From Streptomyces sp. CGMCC 4.7035 (lineage in GTDB: Bacteria > Actinomycetota > Actinomycetes > Streptomycetales > Streptomycetaceae), in the NCBI RefSeq assembly GCF_031583065.1, contig NZ_CP134053.1:4402001-4466000 (forward strand): a stretch of DNA of 64,000 bases, read 5' to 3'. Made by a program: the position numbers and the translations under genes. The notes under the pieces were generated by a model, which worked only from the letters and a program-made list of their open reading frames with translations, made no database searches and had not been told where the DNA came from. This document shows positions 13,158-20,963 of the stretch, piece by piece. The first letter of the stretch is position 1. Each line of letters starts with the position of its first letter.

Positions 13158-13174
13158 GTTGCGTTGCACGCAAC
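13158..13174. promoter_or_regulatory. Perfect inverted repeat GTTGCGT-TGC-ACGCAAC
   Basis: Perfect 7-bp arms with a 3-bp spacer in the betA-iclR divergent promoter region, the best-formed member of the TTGCG/CGCAA set. It lies 69 bp upstream of the betA start and 67 bp upstream of iclR, well placed to control both. Confidence 0.6.
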
Positions 13175-13203
13175 TTGCAAGCTCTCGGTTTCCTCCGCGT
13201 TAC

Positions 13204-13242
13204 TTGCGTCGGCGTTGTTTACTGCGCGTATAGTTTCGCTAT
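13204..13242 (+). promoter_or_regulatory. Candidate promoter for a leaderless iclR transcript
   Basis: TATAGT at 13229-13234 resembles a -10 hexamer, with TTGCGT at 13204 as a possible -35 (19-bp spacer). The predicted start site falls on or next to the A of the ATG at 13241, and no ribosome site precedes that ATG, so a leaderless mRNA is likely. GTTTCGCTAT at 13233-13242 recurs in inverse orientation at 16949-16958 upstream of the ferredoxin gene, suggesting an operator here (autoregulation). Confidence 0.45.
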
Positions 13243-14038
13243 GAGCAACTACAGTCCGGATACCGAAACGAACGGCCCGCAGGCCGGCGGCGTGCAGTCC
13301 GTCGACCGGGCCATCAGCGTCCTGGAGATCCTGGCCCAGCGCGGCGAGGCGGGCGTCAGCGAAGTCGCCGCCGAGATCGATGTTCACAAGTCCACCGCGT
13401 TCCGTCTGCTCGGCGCCCTGGAGGCGCGCGGTCTGGTGGAGCAGTCGGGCGAGCGCGGCAAGTACCGGCTCGGCTTCGGCATCGTACGCCTCGCGGGCGC
13501 GGTCACGGGACGAATCGACATCACCCAGCAGGGCCGTCCGGTCTGCGAGCGTCTGGCCGAGGAGATCGGCGAGACCGTCAACATCGCCGTGATGCAGGAG
13601 CACTATGCGATCAACCTCTACCAGGTGCGCGGTCCTGGTGCCGTCACCGCGCACAACTGGGTCGGCCAGCTGACCCCCTTGCACGCCACCTCCAGCGGCA
13701 AGATCCTGCTGGCCCACCTGCCCGCCAAGGAGCGCGCCGCGCTGCTCACGGAGGCCGGCCTGAAGAAGCTGACCCCCCACACGCTGACCTCGAAGGCGAG
13801 GCTCGAGAAGAACCTCGCCGACGCCCGGGAGCGGGGCTACGCCTGGACGCTGGAGGAGCTGGAGATCGGGCTGCACGCCATGGCGGCACCGGTCCGCGAC
13901 CGGGACGGCGTGGTCATCGCGGCGATCAGCGCCTCCGGTCCCTCGTACCGGTTCACCGAGGAGCGCATGCACGAGCTCGCTCCGGTGCTGCTCAAGGGCG
14001 CGGAGGAGATCAGCCACCGGATGGGCTACCTGGGCTGA
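13241..14038 (+). CDS. IclR-family transcriptional regulator
   Basis: A 265-aa regulator with a winged helix at about residues 20-80 (SVDRAISVLEILAQRG; AAEIDVHKSTAFRLLGAL is the recognition region). An IclR effector-binding domain follows (TSSGKILLAHLPAKER; AMAAPVRDRDGVVIAAISASGPSYR). It is central in the betaine locus, divergent from betA, and likely controls the locus through the TTGCG-type repeats. The effector is probably a choline/betaine intermediate (inference). Start: ATG 13241 (MSNYSPDT); upstream in-frame codons run through the operator region. Confidence 0.9.
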   Translation: MSNYSPDTETNGPQAGGVQSVDRAISVLEILAQRGEAGVSEVAAEIDVHKSTAFRLLGALEARGLVEQSGERGKYRLGFGIVRLAGAVTGRIDITQQGRPVCERLAEEIGETVNIAVMQEHYAINLYQVRGPGAVTAHNWVGQLTPLHATSSGKILLAHLPAKERAALLTEAGLKKLTPHTLTSKARLEKNLADARERGYAWTLEELEIGLHAMAAPVRDRDGVVIAAISASGPSYRFTEERMHELAPVLLKGAEEISHRMGYLG

Positions 14039-14150
14039 GCAGCCCGTACGTATGCACGGGCGCGCGCCGGGCCCAGGGGCGCCGGAGCGCAGGGGTGCGC
14101 CCGCGCGGCCGCACGGCGGCGAGCGCGGGCCCCGGGTGCATGCCCCCGCA

Positions 14151-15281
14151 CTACGGCTGCCGGGTGCCGAGCCGCTCGTGCACCCATTCGTGGAAGGCGC
14201 CGATGTGGTGTTCGCTGGGCACCAGCACACCGCCCTTGGCGTACAGCCGGGAGCTCATTCCGGGCTGGGTGCGCTCGCAGGCGTCGAAGTCCTGGCGGTT
14301 GACCCGGTCGAAGAGCTCCACGGAACGGCTGACGTCCTTGCCGCTCTCCACCACGCCGGGCAGGTAGAGCCAGTCGCACTCGACGACCGTGCGGTCGACG
14401 GCCACCGGGTACATACGGTGGAAGATCACATGGTCGGGCACGAGGTTGATGAAGACCTGCGGCTTGATGGTGATCGCGTAGTAGCGGCGGTCCTGCTCCT
14501 CGGACACCCCCGGGATACGGTCCAGGCCCTCGGAGCCGTCGACGGTGAAGCCCTGGATCTCCTCACCGAACTCGGCGCCGTGGCCCACGTAGTACTGCGC
14601 GGCGTATCCGTCCGCGAACTCCGGGAGCACCTCGGTGAGTTCGGGGTGGATCGTGGCGCAGTGGTAGCACTCCATGAAGTTCTCGACGATGAGCTTCCAG
14701 TTCGCCTTGACGTCGTAGACGATCCGCTTGCCCACCGAGAGGTTATCGACGTCGTAGTGCTCGATCGACTCCACGTCGCCGAGGCGTTCGACGACCGCGC
14801 CCATCACGTCCTCCTCGAAGGAGGGCGGGTTCTCCGCGAGGCACACCCAGACATAGCCGAGCCATTCGCGGACGGCCACGCTCACCAGGCCGTACTCGGT
14901 GCGGCCGACGTCGGGCATCTTGGTGAGGTTGGGTGCCGCGACGAGCTTGCCGTTGAGGTCGTAGGTCCAGGCGTGGTACGGGCACTGGAAGGCGCGCTTG
15001 ACCTCACCGGTCTCCTCGGTGCAGAGCTTTGCTCCGCGATGCCGGCAGACGTTGAAGTAGGCGCGTATGGAGTTGTCCCGGGCACGGGTCACGAGGATGC
15101 TCTCGCGCCCCACGTCGACGGTGCGGAAGGCGCCCGGCTTCGGCAGGTCGGACGCGCGCGCGACGCAGAACCACATCGTCTCGAAGATGCGCTCCTGTTC
15201 CTGGGCGAAGATGCCGGGGTCCGTGTAGGAGGAGCCGGGGAGGGTGGCGATCAGGCTGTCCGGCAGGCTTGTCGAGGTCAC
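14151..15281 (-). CDS. gbcA: Rieske-type glycine betaine/quaternary amine monooxygenase, oxygenase subunit
   Basis: A 376-aa ring-hydroxylating-type oxygenase alpha subunit. It has a Rieske [2Fe-2S] centre (CRH, then CPYH, about residues 75-97), followed by a catalytic domain with the mononuclear iron motif NFMECYHCATIHPEL (two His). The family N-demethylates glycine betaine or stachydrine, releasing formaldehyde. GTG 15281 (VTSTSLPD) is preferred because GAGGAG sits six bases upstream. It is convergent with iclR and lies 129 bp downstream of the reductase gene. The context (BetA, BetB, dehydrogenase, formaldehyde detoxification) favours glycine betaine; proline betaine is an alternative. Confidence 0.85.
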   Translation of the reverse strand: MTSTSLPDSLIATLPGSSYTDPGIFAQEQERIFETMWFCVARASDLPKPGAFRTVDVGRESILVTRARDNSIRAYFNVCRHRGAKLCTEETGEVKRAFQCPYHAWTYDLNGKLVAAPNLTKMPDVGRTEYGLVSVAVREWLGYVWVCLAENPPSFEEDVMGAVVERLGDVESIEHYDVDNLSVGKRIVYDVKANWKLIVENFMECYHCATIHPELTEVLPEFADGYAAQYYVGHGAEFGEEIQGFTVDGSEGLDRIPGVSEEQDRRYYAITIKPQVFINLVPDHVIFHRMYPVAVDRTVVECDWLYLPGVVESGKDVSRSVELFDRVNRQDFDACERTQPGMSSRLYAKGGVLVPSEHHIGAFHEWVHERLGTRQP

Positions 15282-15345
15282 AGTGCACTCCTCGGGAAAC
15301 GTCGTGGAAGGGTCGGTCACGCGCCGGGAAGAGCGACTTCGTACG

Positions 15346-15388
15346 GCGTTGTGCAGAAAGCAACGCTGCGTGTCATGTGCAACGCAGC
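15346..15388. promoter_or_regulatory. Two inverted repeats upstream of gbcA
   Basis: GCGTTG at 15346-15351 pairs with CAACGC at 15361-15366 (9-bp spacer). GCTGCG at 15365-15370 pairs with CGCAGC at 15383-15388 (12-bp spacer). The pair lies 65-107 bp before the gbcA start and matches the repeat family of the other betaine promoters. Confidence 0.45.
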
Positions 15389-15410
15389 ATGGGTTGCCGC
15401 ATCGGTGGTG

Positions 15411-16574
15411 TCAAGACGCGGCGGCGGTGAGCTGCTTGCGCCAGCGGGTGAACAGCCGCGGCTGGTTCATCCCGAGCACGGCGACCGGCCGATCGGCACG
15501 GCGGTAGACGGCCAGGAAACTGCGGTCGTCGGTGGCGCCCTCCTCGACCGTCACACTGTCGGCACCGGCGGCGTGCCCGACGAACTGGATCTTCACGCCG
15601 TACTGGTCGGACCAGAAGTACGGCGGCCGGGGCACGCCCGGTTCCGTCGCCCCCCACGACAGCAGCGTGGCCACGGCGGCGTCGGGCCGCTCCATCGCAC
15701 CGGTCCAGTGCTCGACACGGCGGTGCGTTCCGCCTTGCGGGTCGTACCAGTTGGCGCAGTCGCCGACGGCGACCACACCGGCCAGGCTGGTGCGACCGTC
15801 GGCTCCGCACTTCACGCCGTTGTCGAGCGTGACGCCGGATCCCTCCAGCCACTCGACACACGGGCGCGCTCCCACGCCGACGAGGACGGTGTCGGCGGGA
15901 ATGCTGCGGCCGTCCGCCAGCAGTACGGCGTCGACGCGTCGCTCGCCGCTCAGCCCCTTGACCCCGACACCGCACAGCAGTCGTACACCGTGGTCGGCGT
16001 GGAGGGCGGAGACGACGGCGCCCATGGTCTCGCCGAGCGGTCCGGCCAGCGGCGTCGGCGCCGCCTCGATGACCGTCACGTCCAGTCCGAGTGCGTACGC
16101 CGTGGAGGCCACCTCGGCGCCGATGAATCCACCGCCGATCACCACCAGCCTTCCGCCCAGGGCCAGTTCGTCCCGCAGGGCGCGGGCGTCGTCCAGGGTG
16201 CGCAGCACGTGAACTCCGGCGAGACCTTCGCTGCCGGGCAGCGTGCGCGCGCCCGCGCCGGTCGCGATGACCACGCCGTCGGCGCGTATCTCCCGGCCGT
16301 CGGCGAGCCGGATCGCGCGTTCGGTGCGGTCGAGCCCGGTGGCCCGGCTGCCGAACAGCCACTCCGCCTGGAGGTCCTCGTCGTCCCTCTCCAGTGCCAG
16401 ATCCGCTTCGCCGATGGCACCGGCCAGGAACTCCTTGGACAGCGGCGGCCTGTCGTACGGGCGGTGGGGCTCGTCGCCGATGACGACCAGCCGACCGTCG
16501 TACCCCCGCTTCCGCAGCGAGCGCGCTGCCGACAGTCCGGCCAGCGAGGCGCCCACCACGGCCACGGTCCTCAC
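15411..16574 (-). CDS. FAD/NAD(P)-dependent ferredoxin reductase
   Basis: A 387-aa pyridine-nucleotide-disulphide-type reductase of the rhodocoxin/BenC-like ferredoxin reductase class. It has an N-terminal FAD motif (VAVVGASLAGLSAARSL), a second GxGxxG (LVVIGGGFIGAEVAST, NAD(P) site) and the C-terminal FAD-contact region VVAVGDCANW. It should pass electrons from NAD(P)H to the Rieske ferredoxin encoded just upstream. The GTG start at 16574 overlaps the ferredoxin stop as GTGA. Canonical betaine demethylases use a GbcB-type reductase; here a separate FAD reductase plus ferredoxin seems to do that job. Confidence 0.88.
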   Translation of the reverse strand: MRTVAVVGASLAGLSAARSLRKRGYDGRLVVIGDEPHRPYDRPPLSKEFLAGAIGEADLALERDDEDLQAEWLFGSRATGLDRTERAIRLADGREIRADGVVIATGAGARTLPGSEGLAGVHVLRTLDDARALRDELALGGRLVVIGGGFIGAEVASTAYALGLDVTVIEAAPTPLAGPLGETMGAVVSALHADHGVRLLCGVGVKGLSGERRVDAVLLADGRSIPADTVLVGVGARPCVEWLEGSGVTLDNGVKCGADGRTSLAGVVAVGDCANWYDPQGGTHRRVEHWTGAMERPDAAVATLLSWGATEPGVPRPPYFWSDQYGVKIQFVGHAAGADSVTVEEGATDDRSFLAVYRRADRPVAVLGMNQPRLFTRWRKQLTAAAS

Positions 16575-16930
16575 GCGGGGCCCCCGGCCAGTCGGGACGT
16601 GACACAGGGCGGCAGGTTGGGAGCCTCCGTCGACACCCGCACGTAGATCATGCCGTCCTCGACGACGACCTCGTGGGTGCGGACCGGGAGCTTGGCCGGC
16701 GGGGTGTCGACGGCTCCGGTCCTCAGGTCGAACTTGGAGGCGTGCAGCGGGCATTCCACCTCGCAGCCCTCCAGCCAGCCGTCGGCGAGCGAGGCGTCCT
16801 GGTGGGTGCAGGTGTCGTCGATGGCGAAGAGCTCGCCGTCATCGGTGTGGAACACCGAGACCGGCGGGTCGATGTCGAGCCGGTGGGCCTCGCCTCGCGG
16901 CAGATCCGCGAGACGGCACGCGGGAATCAT
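16571..16930 (-). CDS. Rieske [2Fe-2S] ferredoxin
   Basis: A small (119 aa) soluble Rieske protein with the two cluster motifs CTH and CPLH about 20 residues apart (residues about 43-64). This is the length and layout of ferredoxins of multicomponent oxygenases. It probably shuttles electrons between the FAD reductase and GbcA. ATG 16930 is preferred over the adjacent ATG 16933 because GAGG is then about seven bases away. It leads the reductase gene, and its upstream region carries betaine-type operator sequences. Confidence 0.88.
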   Translation of the reverse strand: MIPACRLADLPRGEAHRLDIDPPVSVFHTDDGELFAIDDTCTHQDASLADGWLEGCEVECPLHASKFDLRTGAVDTPPAKLPVRTHEVVVEDGMIYVRVSTEAPNLPPCVTSRLAGGPA

Positions 16931-16945
16931 CATGACACCTCGGTG

Positions 16946-16977
16946 CGTATAGCGAAACGGATTGCGATTAGCGCAAC
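16946..16977. promoter_or_regulatory. Operator-like block upstream of the ferredoxin gene
   Basis: The block contains ATAGCGAAAC (16949-16958), an exact inverse copy of GTTTCGCTAT at the iclR start. TTGCG at 16962-16966 and CGCAA at 16972-16976 follow as an inverted pair. The rest of the 383-bp gap to 17313 holds no gene that could be recognised. Confidence 0.45.
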
Positions 16978-17312
16978 GCCAGTCTGCGGGCCGCCCTGAA
17001 CCGTTGTCAAGGCGTCCAAAGGCCGGGTTGAGCGGGTTCCGACGGGCACTTTTCGCGCACCGCGAAGCCCCCGAACAGCGAACATGAGCTGGCGGAACAG
17101 CGCCCTCGGGCAGGGGAACGGGCCATGGCGACGCGCGAGCGCGAGCGGCCCCGGCGCAGCGGGCAGCGGGGCAGAAGGAAGAAGGCCGCGCAGGGCCGCC
17201 CGGTCCGGAAGGCACCGGGGAACGTCCTGCGGGCCTGTCACCCGCGGGGGCAGCGCGTCCTCACCCCGGCGGCGTCGGACACCGCGGCCGGGGCGAGGCC
17301 GCCGCGAAGCGG

Positions 17313-17945
17313 TCAGAAGCCGCGGGCGACCCACTCCTGGAGGTGGGGTGCCTCGGCTCCGATGGTCGTGGTCTCCCCGTGGCCGGTGTGCACGACGGTG
17401 TCGTCCGGCAGCGTGAGAAGGCGTTCCCGGATCGAGTCGATGATCGTGGGGAAGTGGCTGTACGACCTTCCCGTCGCCCCCGGCCCGCCGGCGAAGAGCG
17501 TGTCGCCACTGAAGAGCGCGGCGAGGTCCGGCGCGTACAGACAGACGGCTCCGGGGGCGTGCCCGGGGGTGTGCAGCACGGTCAGCCGCGTGCCCGCGAC
17601 CGTGACGCTCTGCCCTTCGGTCAGCTCGCCGTCGGGCGCCCGGTCGGGGTGGGTCTGCTTCCACAGCGGCAGATCGTCGGCGTGCAGCAGGATCGGGGCG
17701 CCGGTGCGGGCGGCGAGATCGGGTGCGGCGTCGATGTGGTCGTTGTGGGCGTGGGTGCACACGATCGCGCGCAGGGTGCGTCCGGCGAGGGCCCGGGCGA
17801 TGGCATCGGCGTCATGGGCGGCGTCGATGACGACCGCCTCGTCGTCGTCGCCCACGATCCACACGTTGTTCTCGACGTCCCAGGTTCCGCCGTCCAGCGA
17901 GAACGTGCCCGAGGTGACGAGGCGTTCGATGCGGACCCCGGCCAT
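17313..17945 (-). CDS. Metallo-beta-lactamase-fold hydrolase (S-formylmycothiol hydrolase candidate)
   Basis: A 210-aa cytosolic MBL-fold enzyme with the metal motif THAHNDHID (HxHxDH), a downstream HTPGHAPG His, GDTLF and a C-terminal TGHGE. Its ATG overlaps the mscR stop by one base (TGATG). In actinobacteria this gene commonly follows the mycothiol-dependent formaldehyde dehydrogenase gene. It is thought to act on the S-formylmycothiol product, giving formate and free mycothiol; that role is by association. Confidence 0.85.
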   Translation of the reverse strand: MAGVRIERLVTSGTFSLDGGTWDVENNVWIVGDDDEAVVIDAAHDADAIARALAGRTLRAIVCTHAHNDHIDAAPDLAARTGAPILLHADDLPLWKQTHPDRAPDGELTEGQSVTVAGTRLTVLHTPGHAPGAVCLYAPDLAALFSGDTLFAGGPGATGRSYSHFPTIIDSIRERLLTLPDDTVVHTGHGETTTIGAEAPHLQEWVARGF

Positions 17946-19030
17946 CAGAAGACCACCACCGAGCGCAGGACGTCACCGTGGTGCATGCGCTCGAAGGCCT
18001 TCTCGACCTCGTCCAGGGCGATGGTCTCGGTGACGAAGGCGTCCAGGTCCAGGCGGCCCTGCAGATAGAGGTCGATGAGCATGGGGAAGTCGCGGGAGGG
18101 CAGGCAGTCGCCGTACCAGGACGACTTCAGCGATCCGCCCCGGCCGAAGACGTCCAGCAGGGGCAGTTCCAGCTTCATCTCCGGGGTGGGTACGCCGACC
18201 AGCACGACCGTCCCGGCCAGATCGCGGGCATAGAAGGCCTGCCGGTACGTCTCCGGACGGCCCACCGCCTCGATGACGACATCGGCGCCGAATCCGGCGG
18301 TCAGCTCCCGGACCGCCTCGACCGCGTCGGTGTCCTTGGAGTTGACCGTGTGGGTCGCGCCCAGCTTCTTCGCGGTGGCCAGCTTCCGGTCGTCGATGTC
18401 CACCGCGATGATCTTCGCCGCACCCGCCAGTTTCGATCCGACGATCGCCGCGTCACCCACACCGCCGCAGCCGATGACCGCCACGCTGTCACCGCGTCCG
18501 ACGTTGCCGGTGTTGATCGCCGCGCCGATGCCCGCCATCACCCCGCACCCCAGCAGTCCGGCGGCCGCCGCCGACGCGGCCCGGTCCACCTTGGTGCACT
18601 GCCCGGCCGCCACCAGCGTCTTCTCGGCGAAGGCGCCGATACCGAGGGCCGGTGACAGCTCCGTGCCGTCGGTCAGGGTCATCTTCTGCTTCGCGTTGTG
18701 CGTGTTGAAGCAGTACCACGGACGGCCGCGCAGACAGGCCCGGCACTGACCGCACACAGCGCGCCAGTTCAGGATCACGAAGTCACCGGGCGCCACGTCC
18801 GTGACGCCCTCGCCCACCGACTCGACCACGCCCGCCGCCTCGTGCCCCAGCAGGAAGGGGAAGTCGTCGCTGATGCCGCCCTCACGGTAGTGCAGATCGG
18901 TGTGGCAGACGCCGCAGGCCTCGATCCTGACCAGCGCCTCGCCCGGACCGGGGTCGGGCACGAGGATCATTTCCAGGCTGACGGGGGCACCCTTGCCCCG
19001 CGCGACGACAGCACGGACCTGGTGAGTCAT
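17945..19030 (-). CDS. mscR: S-(hydroxymethyl)mycothiol dehydrogenase (mycothiol-dependent formaldehyde dehydrogenase)
   Basis: A 361-aa zinc alcohol dehydrogenase. It has catalytic zinc ligands ([17 protein letters not shown]), structural zinc Cys residues ([15 protein letters not shown]) and a nucleotide-binding [16 protein letters not shown] region. NWRAVCGQC and [10 protein letters not shown] are typical of the mycothiol-dependent formaldehyde dehydrogenase class. ATG 19030 (MTHQVRAVV) has GAGGAG five bases upstream. It removes formaldehyde released by the Rieske oxygenase. Its promoter carries a long imperfect palindrome like the other betaine genes, consistent with coregulation. Confidence 0.9.
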   Translation of the reverse strand: MTHQVRAVVARGKGAPVSLEMILVPDPGPGEALVRIEACGVCHTDLHYREGGISDDFPFLLGHEAAGVVESVGEGVTDVAPGDFVILNWRAVCGQCRACLRGRPWYCFNTHNAKQKMTLTDGTELSPALGIGAFAEKTLVAAGQCTKVDRAASAAAAGLLGCGVMAGIGAAINTGNVGRGDSVAVIGCGGVGDAAIVGSKLAGAAKIIAVDIDDRKLATAKKLGATHTVNSKDTDAVEAVRELTAGFGADVVIEAVGRPETYRQAFYARDLAGTVVLVGVPTPEMKLELPLLDVFGRGGSLKSSWYGDCLPSRDFPMLIDLYLQGRLDLDAFVTETIALDEVEKAFERMHHGDVLRSVVVF

Positions 19031-19074
19031 GGCCACTCCTCGGCGGTTGGAGACCGGAGTCCGGATGTTGCTCA

Positions 19075-19101
19075 TTGCGGCACACATCTCATGTGTCGCA
19101 A
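19075..19101. promoter_or_regulatory. Long imperfect palindrome upstream of mscR
   Basis: TTGCGGCACACAT-CTC-ATGTGTCGCAA, 27 bp with TTGCG/CGCAA at the ends, lies 45-71 bp before the mscR start. It is one of the clearest members of the shared operator family and places formaldehyde detoxification in the same regulon. Confidence 0.55.
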
Positions 19102-19176
19102 CACAGCATCGTGGAGCGCCGAGCAGCGGTCAAGGCACCGTTCGCCCCGTTCGACCGCGGCCATGTGACGGCGCGG

Positions 19177-19500
19177 TCATGGCAGCGCCGTCACACACCG
19201 GACTGGCCAGGATTCGGCTGCCGGCGACGGAGATCGGGAGACACATGACGCGAGTGGCAGCACGGGGCGGCGGATCTTCTCGGGGAAGTCGGCGGCCATC
19301 GCCGGGAACAGGCCGTGCTCCTCCACCTGGGTGTGCGGGCCCAGCACGGCGGCGATCTCCCGGGCCGGCTCCGCCATGTACGCGATCTTTCCGTCACGGT
19401 GGGCGCCGCGCACCTGACCGATGAGATTCACCACCGCCTCGTGCTCCATGGTCAGCTGGTCGATGGACTCCAGCGCCTGGCAGCCGCAGTACTCACACAT
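19177..19500 (-). pseudogene. Truncated hemerythrin-like protein
   Basis: A 107-codon frame. The first 75 residues look like an HHE hemerythrin domain (MCEYCGCQALESIDQLTMEH, GPHTQVEEHGLFPAM) with iron-ligand His/Glu residues. After ADFPEKI the sequence turns into non-homologous, Ser/Pro-rich residues. Family members usually run to about 150-190 aa with two more His ligands, so the C-terminal half is lost, apparently by deletion. A good ribosome site (GGGAGGG) precedes the ATG at 19500. A functional short form cannot be ruled out but is unlikely, since ligands are missing. Confidence 0.65.
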
Positions 19501-19591
19501 CGCGCGGTTCCCTCCCTTTCCTGATCAGTGCGCCTGTACTGCGGCCCCTCGTCAGCCGGCCGGCCCGGCGTCCCCGGTTTTCGGCCGAGTC

Positions 19592-19617
19592 AGCCCCGGC
19601 AGCGGTCCGCCGGGGCT
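19592..19617. terminator. Hairpin AGCCCCGGC / GCCGGGGCT
   Basis: A 9-bp perfect stem with an 8-base loop between the frameshifted gene and the truncated hemerythrin gene, both on the minus strand. It probably ends transcription coming from the stress-gene cluster. Confidence 0.5.
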
Positions 19618-19652
19618 GCTTGTGCCCACTCGTCGTCAGACGTTCCCTGGTG

Positions 19653-19990
19653 TCAGCCCTCGGCGTGGGCCGCCAGCCACAGGTCGGGGCCGAAGACCTC
19701 GTAGCGGATGTTCCGCGCGGGGATGCCGGCCCGGAGCAGCTGGGTGCGGACGGCGCTGCCCGGTCGCTGTCGTGCCGCAGTGAGCCGTCGACGCGGTGGA
19801 AGGCCGTCGTCTTCGGCCAATCGGCCGTCAGTTCGCCCGCGACCCGTGCCGCCCACGCCTCGATCGCGGGGAAGTCACGGAAGTCGCCGGCCTTGCCGTT
19901 GCGGAGGATCATCCGCGCGACCCCGCCCTTCGCGCCCTCCTTCAGGCAGCAGCCGAACGTAATGTGCCCCCTGACATCGATTCGGTCCAT
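19653..19990 (-). pseudogene. Frameshifted gene with flavohemoglobin-like C-terminus
   Basis: From ATG 19990 (MDRIDVRGHITFGCCLKEG) one frame reads about 76 residues to LRHDSD. A shifted frame then continues GSAVRTQLLRAGIPARNIRY and EVFGPDLWLAAHAEG to a stop at 19653. One missing base near 19757-19761 (GACCGGGC where GACCCGGGC would fit) explains the break. The last 30 residues resemble flavohemoglobin C-termini (YEVFGPDLW), but the CGP-type NAD motif that should precede them is absent. The N-terminal part was not recognised. Together with the clipped hemerythrin gene it looks like a decayed nitric-oxide/redox segment. Confidence 0.5.
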
Positions 19991-20088
19991 GGCGCGCCTC
20001 ACACCCACCACGGGCGGGATGTCCCGTTGCGAGGCCGAGACGTCCAGCGAGCATGACCAACGCGGCTCGTACTCGCAGGTCGCCTGGC

Positions 20089-20958
20089 TCACACCCTTCG
20101 GGGTACGACGGCGACGGGGCAGGCCGAGCGGTGCAGCATCGCGTGGGCGACGCGGCCGAGTTGGAGGCCGAAGTGGCCCTCTCGGCGCCGGGCTGCCACC
20201 ACGAGCAGGTCAGCGTCCGCCGAGGCGTCGAGCAGGACCCGGCGGGCGTGTCCCTCGACGGTGCGCTGCCGCACCTCGACATCGGCCGGGATGTCCCGCA
20301 CGGCGGCTTCCAGGATCTCCGTGGCCCGTTTCTCGTGCAGCCGGGACGGTTCGCCGGCCAACAGCGGGTGGTCGGTCGTCTCGTGCGCGGGGCAGCGCCA
20401 GGCTCGTACGGCCTCCAGCGGCACGCCTCGGTATCGCGCCTCCTCGACGGCGAAGCGCACCGCCGCCGAGTCCGCCGCCTTCTCGCCGACGCCCAGGACG
20501 ATGCGGCGCGCCCCGGAGCGGACCTGGTTGTCGTGGCTGCCGCGCAGCACGATCACCGGGCAGTGAGCGTGGCCGGCCGCCGTCACGCTGACGGAGCCGA
20601 GAAGTGCCTCGGCCATGCTGCTACGGCCGCGCGAGCCCAGGACCAGCGCGGAGGCGATGCGGCTTTCCCGTACGAGCGCGTACTCGGGTTCCTCGGGCAG
20701 CACGTCCGTGGTGACCTTCACGTCGGCCTGGCGACCGTGCACACGGCGCGCGGCTGTCTCGACGATGTCCTCGGCCATCACTTGTTCGGAGGGCTTGCCG
20801 AGGTCCTTCGCGAGCGCAGTGCCTTCGTACCGTTCCCACAGCGAGGCGTACACCAGCCGCAGCGGCACCCCACGCAAGGCGGCCTCATCGGCCGCCCAGT
20901 CGACGGCACGCAGGCTCTGCTCCGAACCGTCCACACCGACGACCAGGGGGAGTTCCAT
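20089..20958 (-). CDS. Tandem universal stress protein (UspA family)
   Basis: A 289-aa protein with two UspA domains. The first starts LVVGVDGSEQSLRAVDWA and ends with the ATP-binding LGSRGRSSMAEALLGSVS; the second starts IVLGVGEKAADSAAV. The second domain's phosphate loop is degenerate (AARRREGHFGLQLGRVAHAM). ATG 20958 is preceded by AGGTGAGGG and lies five bases after the adhP stop, so it is in an operon with that gene. Such tandem USPs typify the hypoxia/dormancy regulons of actinobacteria; that role is inferred from company. Confidence 0.9.
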   Translation of the reverse strand: MELPLVVGVDGSEQSLRAVDWAADEAALRGVPLRLVYASLWERYEGTALAKDLGKPSEQVMAEDIVETAARRVHGRQADVKVTTDVLPEEPEYALVRESRIASALVLGSRGRSSMAEALLGSVSVTAAGHAHCPVIVLRGSHDNQVRSGARRIVLGVGEKAADSAAVRFAVEEARYRGVPLEAVRAWRCPAHETTDHPLLAGEPSRLHEKRATEILEAAVRDIPADVEVRQRTVEGHARRVLLDASADADLLVVAARRREGHFGLQLGRVAHAMLHRSACPVAVVPRRV

Positions 20959-20963
20959 CGCCC

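Noticed and set aside
14052..16646. 864-codon plus-strand frame over gbcA and the reductase
   Set aside because: Antisense shadow of Rieske oxygenase and reductase genes with intact cofactor motifs.
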